From: Marinobacter halotolerans
GTDB lineage: Bacteria > Pseudomonadota > Gammaproteobacteria > Pseudomonadales > Oleiphilaceae
Assembly: GCF_008795985.1 (NCBI RefSeq)
Contig: NZ_VMHP01000001.1
Coordinates: 124,001 to 188,000 of the forward strand
DNA length: 64,000 nucleotides
Direction of reading: 5' to 3'
The notes under the pieces: generated by a model
Told to the model about the DNA's origin: nothing
What the model saw: only the letters and a program-made list of their open reading frames with translations
Databases searched by the model: none
Part shown: in pieces, positions 9,764 to 20,209 of the stretch
Layout: every line of letters starts with the position of its first letter
Position numbering within the stretch: position 1 is the stretch's first letter
Program-made: the position numbers and the translations under genes

Positions 9764-12406
9764 TTAGCCCGCCAGGCTCTTGTGCACTACCTCGTACACG
9801 TCCCGGGACAGCCCGTCCTTATCACGAACCGTTTCCAGCGCAGCCTTCATTTGATCACCGTGCACCGGCGCAAACTTACGCCAGCGGGTCAGGGGTGACA
9901 CCAGCCGAGCGGCAATCTGCGGGTTGCTGTCATCAAGCCGACGAACCTGCTCTGCCAGGAAACGGTAGCCCGATCCGTCCTCGGCATGGAAAGCCGGCAG
10001 GTTCTGCCCCGCGAAGGCACCGATAACCGACCGGATCTTGTTGGGGTTTTTCCAGTCGAAAGCCGGATGCTGCATCAGCTCCTTGATCTGGGCCAGGCTT
10101 CCCGTGCGAGCACTGGCGGCCTGAACAGAGAACCACTGCTCGACAACCTGCGGATCCTGCCTGAAACGCTCATAGAAGTCCGCAAGCGTGGCTTCCCGAT
10201 CGGCTTCAAAACCGGAACCGACCAGCGCGCGCAGCGCTCCCAGACGGTCGGTCATGTTGTCCGCGTCGGCGTATTGGGCCAGCGCCAGCGAGCGGGCCTC
10301 ATCGTCATCCAGGTGAAGCAGCCAGGCCAACGCGGTGTTGCGCAGACTGCGACGGGCAACCGATTCCGGCGTCACTTCATACACGCCGCTGAGCGTATTG
10401 CGGTGGTAGCAGGCCAGCAGATCGTCCCGAAGCTCTTTGGCCAGGCTGGCCAACACCCGCTCACGAGCCTGGTGAATCGCCTGCACTTCCGGCTTGTCAG
10501 ACAGTTCAATCAAATAGGCTTCCGTTGGCAACTGAAGCATCTTGGCCACCAGGGCCTGGTCCAGCTTGTCGTCGGCCAGCAGACCGCGATAGGCATCGAT
10601 CAGTCCGGGGTCAACCTGTGCCGAATCCCCTTTGCCGATCAGTGAACTGATCACATCAATCGCCAGTTTCTGGCCGGCATCCCAGCGGTTGAAGCCATCA
10701 TTATCGTGACTCATCAGGAACATCAGCTGCTCCCGGGTCCAGGGGTACTGGGCACGCACCGGGGCGGAGAAATGCCGCAACAGTGAGGGAACGGGCCTTT
10801 CCGCAATGCCGTGGAACTCGAACGTATGTTGGGCCTCGGTCAGCTCCAGCACCCGCTCGGTCGGCGCATCGGCGTCGTCGGCAGACAGTTTCAGCGGCAG
10901 CGGTTCGCCATCAGCACCCAGCAGGCCCAGGGCAAAGGGAATGTGCTGCGGCTTCTTGTTGGTCTGGCCGGGCGTGTCCGGAATGGTCTGTTTAATAGAC
11001 AGCCGGTAAACACCCCTGCCCTGATCAAACTCATCGGAGATCGTCAGCTCGGGCGTTCCGGCCTGCTCGTACCAGAGCCGGAACTGGGTCAGATCACGAC
11101 CGCTGGCGTCTTCCATTGCCCGCACGAAATCATCGGTGGTCACCGCCTGGCCGTCGTGGCGCTCAAAGTAGAGGTCGCTGCCTTTGCGGAACATCTCATC
11201 GCCCAACAGGGTCCTGATCATGCCCACTACTTCACAGCCCTTTTCATAAATCGTCAGGGTGTAGAAGTTGGTGATTTCCATGTAGGACTCGGGCCGCACC
11301 GGGTGAGCCATGGGCCCCGCGTCTTCTGCAAACTGCGCGGTGCGCAGCATGGAGGCGTCTTCAATACGCTTGACCGTGGGCGACCCCATATCCGAGGAAA
11401 ACTGGGAGTCCCGGAATACGGTGAAACCTTCCTTCAGACTCAGCTGAAACCAGTCGCGGCAGGTAACGCGGTTGCCGGACCAGTTATGGAAATACTCGTG
11501 GGCCACAATGGATTCAATGCGCTGGAACGCCATATCGGTTGCGGTTTCCTGGCTGGCCAGCACACAGGACGAGTTGAAAATGTTCAGGCCCTTGTTCTCC
11601 ATCGCACCCATATTGAAGTCGTCCACCGCCACAATCATGAAAATATCCAGATCGTACTCGCGGCCATAGACCTCTTCATCCCAGCGCATGGCGCGCTTGA
11701 GGGAATCCAGCGCGTGGTCGCACTTTTCGGCGTTGCGGGGCTCGATGTACATTCTCAGATCGATATCCCGGCCGGACATTGTGCGGAACGAATCCCGCTT
11801 TTCCACCAGATCTCCGGCAACCAGCGCAAACAGATAGCTGGGCTTGGGGAACGGATCTTCCCAGGTCACAAAATGGCGGCCGTCCGCCAGTTCGCCTTTC
11901 TCAACATCGTTACCGTTGGACAGCAGCACCGGATAGGCGGTTTTGTCGGCCTCGATACGGGTACGGAACCGCGCCATCACATCCGGACGGTCCGGGAAAT
12001 AGGTAATACAGCGGAAACCCTGGGCCTCGCACTGGGTGCAGAACATACCGGACGACTTGTAAAGCCCCTCCAGCCGGGTGTTGTTCTGGGGCTCAAGCCA
12101 GGTCACCACCGCCAGTTCGAATTGCTCGGGAACGCCCGGCACCACCAGCTTCTCACCACGGTTGTCATAGTCCTTTTCGGACAGGGTCTCGCCGTTCAGC
12201 TGCAGAGACTCCAGCGTCAGGCTGTCGCCATCCAGCTCCAGATTGCTTTCGGCGTCGTCGCTGTCGGGGTTGCGCCGGATGGATAACAGACTGTGAACCC
12301 GGGCACCGTCCTCAAACAGTTCAAAACGCAGATCCACGTGATCCACGACAAACGCCGGCACTTTGTAGTCTTTCAGATAGATGGTTTGTGGCTGACTGGT
12401 ACGCAT
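9764..12406 (-). CDS. pepN: Aminopeptidase N (M1 family zinc metallopeptidase)
   Basis: Cytoplasmic exopeptidase that removes N-terminal residues from peptides. The 880-residue length matches E. coli-type PepN. The substrate-recognition motif GAMEN is at residues 267-271. The zinc site HEYFH is at 303-307, with the third ligand Glu326 in LSLKEGFTVF. The DUF3458 Ig-like and C-terminal helical domains (about 440-880) are complete. The neighbouring DUF2797, DUF1315, rhomboid and nadK genes follow an order that I recall as similar in Pseudomonas. The gap to the upstream DUF2797 gene is 29 bp, so co-transcription is likely. Confidence 0.97.
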   Translation of the reverse strand: MRTSQPQTIYLKDYKVPAFVVDHVDLRFELFEDGARVHSLLSIRRNPDSDDAESNLELDGDSLTLESLQLNGETLSEKDYDNRGEKLVVPGVPEQFELAVVTWLEPQNNTRLEGLYKSSGMFCTQCEAQGFRCITYFPDRPDVMARFRTRIEADKTAYPVLLSNGNDVEKGELADGRHFVTWEDPFPKPSYLFALVAGDLVEKRDSFRTMSGRDIDLRMYIEPRNAEKCDHALDSLKRAMRWDEEVYGREYDLDIFMIVAVDDFNMGAMENKGLNIFNSSCVLASQETATDMAFQRIESIVAHEYFHNWSGNRVTCRDWFQLSLKEGFTVFRDSQFSSDMGSPTVKRIEDASMLRTAQFAEDAGPMAHPVRPESYMEITNFYTLTIYEKGCEVVGMIRTLLGDEMFRKGSDLYFERHDGQAVTTDDFVRAMEDASGRDLTQFRLWYEQAGTPELTISDEFDQGRGVYRLSIKQTIPDTPGQTNKKPQHIPFALGLLGADGEPLPLKLSADDADAPTERVLELTEAQHTFEFHGIAERPVPSLLRHFSAPVRAQYPWTREQLMFLMSHDNDGFNRWDAGQKLAIDVISSLIGKGDSAQVDPGLIDAYRGLLADDKLDQALVAKMLQLPTEAYLIELSDKPEVQAIHQARERVLASLAKELRDDLLACYHRNTLSGVYEVTPESVARRSLRNTALAWLLHLDDDEARSLALAQYADADNMTDRLGALRALVGSGFEADREATLADFYERFRQDPQVVEQWFSVQAASARTGSLAQIKELMQHPAFDWKNPNKIRSVIGAFAGQNLPAFHAEDGSGYRFLAEQVRRLDDSNPQIAARLVSPLTRWRKFAPVHGDQMKAALETVRDKDGLSRDVYEVVHKSLAG

Positions 12407-12435
12407 GGTTTGTCTCCAGAATGGGTTACCGGCAC

Positions 12436-13305
12436 CTACTTGGCGGCCTGATCGGGCTTATGGCCCAGATCGGGAAATGCCTGGAAGCGGATTTCATAGC
12501 CGGTGTATTTTCGAATGTTGATCACGCCCGTGTCGAGGATCAGATACTGCCCCTTGATACCCTGAAGCACGCCCTCGGCACTGGATGCCTTGTCTAGATT
12601 GTGGGTTTTCACCTTCTCCGGCCAGACCTCTACCGGGTAGCTGAGCGCCAGGCCCGCTTCGCCAACCGGGCGAAGCGCATCTTCACCGTACTGGTCCTGC
12701 AGGGCTTTCAGGTCATCTTCTATCAGCCCCAGAAGACGATCCCGCTCCTGGGCCAGGTCCATGTCCGGGACTTCACCCTTGAGCATGGTGCGCCAGTTGG
12801 TGCGATCCGCCACATGCTTTTTGCAGGCCACTTCCACGAAACCGGCAAGCTGCCGGGTGGCCACGCGAATCATCGGGATGGCGTCCACCGCGCCCTGATC
12901 AATCCACCGGGTTGGTACCTGGCTGCCACGGGTAATGCCTACCTTCAGTCCGGATGAGTTCGCCAGATAGACCACATGCTCCACCATGCAATGGGTTTCG
13001 CCCCACTCCGGCTCGCGGCAGGTGCCCTGATAATAGTGGCATTTCTCAGGGCTCATAATACAGGTATCACAGGCCGCCAGCTTTCTGAAACAGGGGTAAC
13101 AGAAACCCTGGCTGAAGCTCTTGTTGGTTTTGCGGTCGCAGTTTATACAACGAATCACGCCGTCGAAGTCCAGCCTCAGCGGGTACCCTATCAGATCATT
13201 CAGCGGAATCCGGGTGTCACCCACAAGCAGGCTGTAGCTCACCGGGCTGTCAGCCTCGGCGGGCATTTTCCGGAGTCGCCCGGTGATGTCCACCACTGCG
13301 CTCAA
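12436..13305 (-). CDS. DUF2797 domain protein with Cys clusters
   Basis: Conserved protein of unknown function, 289 residues, matching DUF2797. The central part has many cysteines: CINC (about 53-56), FCYPCF, CDTC and the later CHYYQGTC and HC. The spacing looks like zinc-ribbon sites, so metal binding is likely. The C-terminal half holds a segment with GLKVGITRGSQVPTRWIDQG, recalling a GIY-YIG-like fold (a tentative reading). Its start overlaps the stop of the DUF1315 gene by four bases (ATGA), which implies translational coupling. A Fur box lies about 60 bp upstream of the DUF1315 start, so iron control of this pair is possible but not shown. Confidence 0.85.
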   Translation of the reverse strand: MSAVVDITGRLRKMPAEADSPVSYSLLVGDTRIPLNDLIGYPLRLDFDGVIRCINCDRKTNKSFSQGFCYPCFRKLAACDTCIMSPEKCHYYQGTCREPEWGETHCMVEHVVYLANSSGLKVGITRGSQVPTRWIDQGAVDAIPMIRVATRQLAGFVEVACKKHVADRTNWRTMLKGEVPDMDLAQERDRLLGLIEDDLKALQDQYGEDALRPVGEAGLALSYPVEVWPEKVKTHNLDKASSAEGVLQGIKGQYLILDTGVINIRKYTGYEIRFQAFPDLGHKPDQAAK

Positions 13306-13592
13306 GACTTCACCTCGAAGAAATTATCCGAATCACCGGTGGCGCCGTTGGTAGTTCTGGACACGCTGGGGTCGCAGGCCGTTCCGGCCTTCTTGCCACG
13401 ATCCAGGTAACCGACCCGCTCCTCTTTCGGCACCTGGTGGTGCTCCTCGTAATAGATGATCGCTTCCATACAGATGGTGCGCTGCTCTTTGGTCAGCGCC
13501 CGGCCGTCCGGCCACTTGCCCAGCTCCAGAGACTGCTTGAGGTTCCGGTAAACCGTCGGGTCAAGCCGCTTGATCAGCTCTTCATAGGTCAT
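13302..13592 (-). CDS. DUF1315 family protein (YeaC-like)
   Basis: Small soluble protein of 96 residues matching DUF1315 (E. coli YeaC-like). The sequence PTVYRNLKQSLELGKWPDGR and KEQRTICMEAIIYYE are family-typical. The C-terminal third is polar and probably disordered. Its stop overlaps the start of the DUF2797 gene, so the two are made together. Function is unknown. Its promoter region (13593-13672) includes a Fur box that also overlaps a plus-strand promoter for a predicted small RNA. Confidence 0.85.
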   Translation of the reverse strand: MTYEELIKRLDPTVYRNLKQSLELGKWPDGRALTKEQRTICMEAIIYYEEHHQVPKEERVGYLDRGKKAGTACDPSVSRTTNGATGDSDNFFEVKS

Positions 13593-13636
13593 TCCGATCT
13601 CCCGTGGATGATTTGGGATAAAGTTACTGCAAACTG

Positions 13637-13666
13637 TTGACAGATATAAATGATAATGATTATCAT
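13637..13666 (+). promoter_or_regulatory. Sigma70-type promoter for a predicted small RNA
   Basis: A consensus -35 TTGACA (13637-13642) is followed at 17-18 bp by TTATCA / TATCAT (13660-13666) as the -10. Transcription would start near 13672. The -10 is inside the Fur box, the usual layout for Fur repression. Confidence 0.7.
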
Positions 13667-13667
13667 T
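13649..13667. promoter_or_regulatory. Fur box (ferric uptake regulator operator)
   Basis: AATGATAATGATTATCATT is a 9-1-9 perfect palindrome and contains the complete 7-1-7 Fur motif TGATAAT-N-ATTATCA. It overlaps the -10 of the plus-strand promoter and lies about 57 bp upstream of the DUF1315 start on the minus strand, so it could control either direction. Confidence 0.88.
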
Positions 13668-13671
13668 GTTT

Positions 13672-13761
13672 CACCAAATGACAGAGGTTGTGCTCATTTG
13701 GTCTCTCTCATCAGAGCTTACACGCTCTCTTCATGCCCCACCTTGATGTGGGGCTTTTTTT
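13672..13761 (+). ncRNA. Predicted Fur-controlled small RNA (RyhB/PrrF-like logic)
   Basis: About 90 nt between a Fur-controlled promoter and a strong terminator, with no ORF of note. The 5' part forms a 9-bp perfect hairpin (ACCAAATGA 13673-13681 with TCATTTGGT 13694-13702). A pyrimidine-rich single-stranded stretch (TCTCTCTCATC) follows, then a short AGAGC/GCTCT stem and the terminator. Size and design match iron-responsive regulatory RNAs such as RyhB and PrrF, which under iron starvation pair with mRNAs of iron-using proteins. I see no clear sequence identity to those RNAs. The CU-rich segment could pair with Shine-Dalgarno regions (inference). The 3' end lies antisense to the last codons of the rhomboid gene. 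Confidence 0.68.
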
Positions 13762-14606
13762 GACACCGGCAAAATCACCGCAAGCGCCAGGCCCGACAGG
13801 AATCCGCCAAGGTGTGCCTCGTTGGCCATTCTGCCCAGACCCAGCATTTCCGTGAAAGGCGTAAAACCCACGACCATCCAGGCGACGGCAAACGTCACCA
13901 GTGCCGGTGGAAACTGGAACCTGGGGCGCCGACGCTGGCTCAACCAGCAGTAGCCGAGGATACCGTAAACCACCCCGGACAATCCGCCGAAAAGAGGGCC
14001 GGATACCAGGTACTGGAGTCCATTGGACAACACGCTGACCACCGCAAACAGAAGCAGCAATCGCTGACGACCGTCAAACCACTCGATCTGGCTACCCAGA
14101 AACCAGAGCATCACCGCGTTGAACACGATATGAGCCCAGCTGAAGTGCAGGAAATCCGGTGTCAGCAGCCGCCAGATCTCCCCGTTCGACAGGGTCACGC
14201 TCAATGCCTGAATGCGCTCTGCCATGCTCCCCCAGTTATACACCGTGGGGTCGATGATCATCAGATAGGTCGCCAGCCGGTTCTGGCCCAGTTCAGTAAA
14301 GAAAGAAACAACCACGCCGATGACAATCATCGCCAGCACCAGCGGCGCGTGTCGCGGGGAGGGCTGCCAACGACCGCCGACAAAGACCGGTGAACTGACC
14401 ACCTCATTGACCCGTTCCCGTAGCTCCGGCTCGCTCAGGAACCGCTCCAGCGCGTGCAGAACCGGGTCTGCATGATCCGGGTTCTCCAGCCACAGCACCT
14501 GGGAGTCGCCTTCTTCCGTTATCCGGTGTTCGACGCCCTGCTCTTTCAGCCACTGGCTGAATCCCGCCAGGTCCGCTTCGGCCTCAATCTGTTTAACCCG
14601 GTACAA
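13731..14606 (-). CDS. Rhomboid family intramembrane serine protease (GlpG-type)
   Basis: Inner-membrane protease that cleaves transmembrane substrates. The 291-residue protein has an N-terminal cytoplasmic domain (about 1-75) like the GlpG NRho domain and a six-helix rhomboid core. The catalytic pair is Ser210 in GGLSGVVYG and His265 in ANEAHLGG. The helix with H154, H159 and N163 (HFSWAHIVFNAVMLW) supplies the oxyanion-site residues. It is the distal gene after the metallophosphatase gene, only 3 bp away. Its last codons (VSKKAPHQGGA) overlap on the other strand with the terminator of the predicted Fur-linked small RNA. Confidence 0.93.
   Translation of the reverse strand: MYRVKQIEAEADLAGFSQWLKEQGVEHRITEEGDSQVLWLENPDHADPVLHALERFLSEPELRERVNEVVSSPVFVGGRWQPSPRHAPLVLAMIVIGVVVSFFTELGQNRLATYLMIIDPTVYNWGSMAERIQALSVTLSNGEIWRLLTPDFLHFSWAHIVFNAVMLWFLGSQIEWFDGRQRLLLLFAVVSVLSNGLQYLVSGPLFGGLSGVVYGILGYCWLSQRRRPRFQFPPALVTFAVAWMVVGFTPFTEMLGLGRMANEAHLGGFLSGLALAVILPVSKKAPHQGGA
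13735..13761 (+). terminator. Rho-independent terminator of the predicted small RNA
   Basis: A 7-bp perfect stem (GCCCCAC / GTGGGGC, loop CTTGAT) is followed by seven T on the plus strand. The minus strand has no T-run after the stem. It therefore serves plus-strand transcription although it lies within the 3' end of the minus-strand rhomboid gene. Confidence 0.85.
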
Positions 14607-14609
14607 TCA

Positions 14610-15623
14610 TCACCTCGCTATGCTGTCTTCACTGGTGGGATAATCCGCCTCTTCCGGGCGCTCCACGTCTACCCACACGAACTTGTCTTTAGACAGATGC
14701 CGCTCTCCGTCCAGCCGATAGGCCACCAGCTTGCCGTACTTGACGGCGCTGAAATCGATACAGGCCACATTGGGCTTGAGCGGCTCGGGCTCTCCTTCCA
14801 TCCAGTAATGCCCCACAAACACGGGTGGCGCAGATGCCGGATAGGTCACCAGTTGACTGCGCTCATGGTCGGTCAGTTCCCGGCGGGCGACATCTTCAGG
14901 CAAAGGGTCCGGCTGGAACACCACATCAGCATAGGTTTTCGGGTTATCGGCCCAGAACTTGGTGCGGAAGAATTCACGCGTGTAGCCGTCGCGCCCGGTG
15001 ATTTTAACGCCAGGAGGCAGACGCAGGTCGGTGCCCCGCAGCAGGGTATCCATGACCTGGCCGGCAAAGGACTCAATCGCCGCAGACGCATGAAGAAAAT
15101 CATCATCAATGCAGGCGCCACCCTGATGGGCCTTAAACTTCTCGATCAGATTGTTATCCCAGCAGGCGTGAACCGCGCGGAAATCCGGCTCGTCGATGAA
15201 CAGAGGAATGGTGTAGAACCATTCCAGAAATTCGTTCCACTCATGGGGATGGTGTTCAAACTGCTGCAGGGTTTCCCGGATCAGCCGGTCGTGGCGAGCG
15301 TTGTGCTCCCGTAGCCACTTCTTGCCACTACCCGGCCGTGCGCGGGTGCAATACCCCAGGGCGTTGTACTCATGGTTACCCATCACGATCCGCGCCGAAC
15401 CATGCTCCACCATGTCCCGCACCAGGTGTAGGGACTCACGTATGCGCGGGCCTCGGTCGATAATATCGCCGATAAAAATGGCCTGCCGTGAATCGTGCTG
15501 ATACACACCGTTGCGCTTGCGGTATCCCATCTGATCCAGCAACCGCTTCAGGGTGTGGGCACACCCATGAATATCACCAATGATGTCGTAGCCGCGACTC
15601 GCGCTTCGTTTCTGAAATGCCAT
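14610..15623 (-). CDS. Calcineurin-like metallophosphatase
   Basis: Predicted serine/threonine-type or diadenosine polyphosphate-type phosphoesterase, 337 residues from the ATG at 15623. The metallophosphatase signatures appear in order near the N terminus: GDIHG (D-x-H), GDIIDRGP (GD-x2-DRG) and GNHE. I chose the ATG at 15623 because the longer frame starts at a TTG inside nadK. The gene lies 2 bp after the nadK stop and 3 bp before the rhomboid gene, so nadK, the phosphatase and the rhomboid gene are likely one operon. Substrate unknown; the family also includes bis(5'-nucleosyl)-tetraphosphatases (PrpE/ApaH-like). Confidence 0.88.
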   Translation of the reverse strand: MAFQKRSASRGYDIIGDIHGCAHTLKRLLDQMGYRKRNGVYQHDSRQAIFIGDIIDRGPRIRESLHLVRDMVEHGSARIVMGNHEYNALGYCTRARPGSGKKWLREHNARHDRLIRETLQQFEHHPHEWNEFLEWFYTIPLFIDEPDFRAVHACWDNNLIEKFKAHQGGACIDDDFLHASAAIESFAGQVMDTLLRGTDLRLPPGVKITGRDGYTREFFRTKFWADNPKTYADVVFQPDPLPEDVARRELTDHERSQLVTYPASAPPVFVGHYWMEGEPEPLKPNVACIDFSAVKYGKLVAYRLDGERHLSKDKFVWVDVERPEEADYPTSEDSIAR

Positions 15624-15625
15624 GT

Positions 15626-16510
15626 TTAACTCGCTGCGATTTCGCTGGCCCAACCTAGCTTGTCCCGACAGGTGGCGTAAAAATTGTGGTCCGTCGGATG
15701 GATCAGGCGGATTTTAAACGGTTTCTTGGTGATGCGGATGATGTCACCGGGGGCGCAGGCAATGTTCATCTGGCCGTCAAAACTGATCTGGGGATAGGTT
15801 TCGTTAGTCTCCCCGATCACCAGTTTGATCTCGCTTTTGCCGTCAACCACGATGGGGCGGCTGCTCAGGGTATGAGGGAACATGGGCACCAACACCACCG
15901 CATCCAACTTCGGATGCATGATGGGCCCGCCCGCTGAGAGCGAATAGGCGGTAGATCCGGTAGGCGTTGATACGATCAGCCCGTCCGAGCGCTGGCTGTA
16001 GACAAAGTGCCCGTCGATATAGAGGTCGAAGCCGATCATCCGCGTGGACTTGCCCGGATGCAGCACGACATCATTCAGCGCCGTGCCGAAACCCAGGGGC
16101 TGGCCGTTTCGCTCCACATGGCCGTCCAGCAGGAACCGGGTTTCTTCGATGTACTCCCCCTGCAAGACCTTTTCCAGACGCTCTTCCAGATCGGACGGGG
16201 AGATATCGGTCAGAAACCCGAGCCGCCCACGGTTCACGCCCAACAGCGGGATCTTGGATTTGGCCAGTTCCCGTGCTGCACCAAGAAGGCTGCCATCACC
16301 GCCAACCACTATCACCAGGTCACAGATTTCGCCCAGCAGCTTTTTGCTGGCAACCTGAAGGCCATGGCCCGGCAGCATGGTGGAGGTGTCTTCCTCAATG
16401 ATCACATGGTAGTTGTTGCGGATCAGGTACTGCTTGAGCTGCCGCAGCGACTCGACAACCTGCACGCTGCCCATGCGGCCAATGACGCCGATGTTCCTGA
16501 ATTGGTCCAT
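15626..16510 (-). CDS. nadK: NAD(+) kinase
   Basis: Phosphorylates NAD to NADP in the cytoplasm. The usual start MDQFRNIGVIGR is at 16510 and gives 294 residues, the family norm. A longer in-frame extension to 16657 has no homology-like sequence and was rejected. Diagnostic motifs are GGDGS (about residues 70-74), the following GVNRGRLGFLTDI, NDVVLHPGKSTRMI, and SDGLIVSTPTGSTAYSLSAGGP, which bind ATP and NAD. It is first in a tight set with the metallophosphatase and rhomboid genes. Confidence 0.97.
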   Translation of the reverse strand: MDQFRNIGVIGRMGSVQVVESLRQLKQYLIRNNYHVIIEEDTSTMLPGHGLQVASKKLLGEICDLVIVVGGDGSLLGAARELAKSKIPLLGVNRGRLGFLTDISPSDLEERLEKVLQGEYIEETRFLLDGHVERNGQPLGFGTALNDVVLHPGKSTRMIGFDLYIDGHFVYSQRSDGLIVSTPTGSTAYSLSAGGPIMHPKLDAVVLVPMFPHTLSSRPIVVDGKSEIKLVIGETNETYPQISFDGQMNIACAPGDIIRITKKPFKIRLIHPTDHNFYATCRDKLGWASEIAAS

Positions 16511-16613
16511 GAAACTTCCTGTGGGTGTCTGTATGGGGTCGATCGAAGGCCCCATACTAACGAAATACGGCGGGATTCTGAAAAAGTTCGTGTTAATTGG
16601 CGTGATCGTCGAT

Positions 16614-17858
16614 TCAGGAATGGGCCTCAACCAGCTGGTGGTGCTCGCAGCGGTCATCGACGCCGGGGCGAAATTCCGAAGGCTGGCTCACCCGCATCAC
16701 CGGTTCATTGCACTGCACCCCTTTGCCGCTCTTGTGGTGGCAGACCGGGTTCTCGTAATGCTCCAGCCATTCCCGATAGGCAGGCTCGTTCAGGCCGCAT
16801 CGCGCCGCAGCGTAGGAGACGGGATTGCGGAAATAGGTCTCGATATCGCTGTATGGCAGGGTCACGTGGCCCACGCCCGGGTGATAGGCCACCAGAAAAA
16901 CCGACTGATTCTTCAGGTGGTCCATCAACGAATCTTCCGCCGGCGCCTGGTGCTGAAGGTCATAATTCTCCTGCTCCAGAGCAACGATTTTCTCGTCCCG
17001 CAGCTCCAGTTCCCGCTGCCGGCGATCGAGCTGCTCTTTCAGCAGCACCACCTCGGCGTTCGCCGCAGCCCCTTCCCGGTTCTTGCTGGCGGCTTCATTG
17101 GCGATCTGCTCCTGCATATCCAGGTACTGCTCATTGCGCTCGGCAAGACGCTTCTTGAGCTGTTCATTACTCAGTTTCTGGCGTTCATAGCGCTGTTGCA
17201 GGTCCGCCAGCTCATTACGAAGGGCCTGAATTTCATGGCGGTTTTCCCGCTGGAGCTCGGACAAAGCATCCCGATGGACGCTCTGGAGGGTCTTGATCCG
17301 CAGGCGCTGTTCGCGGATCAGCTGGGCCAGGCGGGCGCGGTCGCCGGAGGAATCCTGCTCGCGGGATTCGTCACCCAGCACCGGAATGTTTTCCTCCGCC
17401 GGCGGTTCGGCCTTGCGGAACTTAAGGCTGTTGGCCTCTACGGCCCGACGGATGGATTGGAAGTGGTTGCTGCCCGGCGTCATATCCGGGTCCCAAAGGT
17501 CATCGGCACTGACAGACGCAGGGCACTGACTGCGGCATACAAGCCGGATTGGCCCGCCACCCAGGTCCGGGCCCTTGGCGCCCTTACGGGCCAGTTGCTC
17601 CACAGGCAGATTCCAGCTGGCGTCCGCCCGGCCTTCCTCATCAAAATAGATGCGGAAGAACACCAGTGAGCGCACTTCGAGCCTCGGGCTTAAAAGCACG
17701 AACACCGCCTTTACATCGGTATCCGCCAGATCCGAAAGTCCGACATAGCCGTCCAGAAACGCACCGAACTCCGAGGCGCGCATCTGCCTCGATACTTCAC
17801 TGCCGTCCATAAAGAAGACTGCCGAATGTTCGTCACCCACCTTTTCGGCAGACGCCAT
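16614..17858 (-). CDS. Conserved coiled-coil protein of unknown function
   Basis: A 414-residue soluble protein that I cannot assign to a named family. The N-terminal about 150 residues look globular (VFVLLSPRLEVRSLVFFRIYFDEEG). The middle (about 195-320) is a long charged coiled coil rich in E, Q, R and L. The C-terminal about 90 residues form a compact domain with a CHHKSGKGVQCNEPV and CEHHQ pair, which might bind a metal. The gene sits alone between nadK and fadH, and I recall a similar protein near nadK in Pseudomonas. No catalytic motif is seen. Confidence 0.8.
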   Translation of the reverse strand: MASAEKVGDEHSAVFFMDGSEVSRQMRASEFGAFLDGYVGLSDLADTDVKAVFVLLSPRLEVRSLVFFRIYFDEEGRADASWNLPVEQLARKGAKGPDLGGGPIRLVCRSQCPASVSADDLWDPDMTPGSNHFQSIRRAVEANSLKFRKAEPPAEENIPVLGDESREQDSSGDRARLAQLIREQRLRIKTLQSVHRDALSELQRENRHEIQALRNELADLQQRYERQKLSNEQLKKRLAERNEQYLDMQEQIANEAASKNREGAAANAEVVLLKEQLDRRQRELELRDEKIVALEQENYDLQHQAPAEDSLMDHLKNQSVFLVAYHPGVGHVTLPYSDIETYFRNPVSYAAARCGLNEPAYREWLEHYENPVCHHKSGKGVQCNEPVMRVSQPSEFRPGVDDRCEHHQLVEAHS

Positions 17859-17909
17859 TGCACACTCCTGATATCCGGAATTTCAAATTTCAATATGCGG
17901 ATAACAGTC

Positions 17910-17930
17910 TAGCCGGTCAACGACCGGCTA
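17910..17930. repeat. Hairpin downstream of fadH
   Basis: TAGCCGGTC / GACCGGCTA is a perfect 9-bp stem with a three-base loop, 70 bp past the fadH stop. There is no T-run, so it is a possible weak terminator or 3'-end structure. Confidence 0.5.
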
Positions 17931-18000
17931 ACACGGTGTGTATGTAACAAAATCTGCAACAATTTGTGATCGCCGCGATTTTCGTCAACCCTCTGCCGTA

Positions 18001-20085
<2,085 letters not shown>

Positions 20086-20142
20086 CTAATGAGTTCTGAT
20101 TATTGGTGAATGACCGTTAAGTTATCCGCACCGATGCCCGCC

Positions 20143-20196
20143 GACAATATCCTGAGATGACAATATATTGTCTTAAGGTAACTTGTCTGACAGTAT
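20143..20196. promoter_or_regulatory. Repeated GACAATAT motifs between fadH and the AraC regulator
   Basis: GACAATAT occurs at 20143-20150 and 20159-20166, with a variant GACAGTAT at 20189-20196. The middle copy is part of a 14-bp perfect palindrome GACAATATATTGTC (20159-20172). The copies are spaced 16 and 30 bp apart. They lie in the only shared promoter region of fadH and the regulator and are candidate binding sites for the AraC-type protein. Confidence 0.5.
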
Positions 20197-20209
20197 CTGG
20201 AGGATGAGA

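Noticed and set aside
10811..12286. 491-codon plus-strand frame opposite pepN
   Set aside because: Shadow of pepN; composition rich in His and Gln as expected for antisense of GC-rich genes.
16511..16657. 49-codon N-terminal extension of nadK
   Set aside because: NadK proteins start at MDQFRNIGVIGR; the extension has no homology-like sequence.
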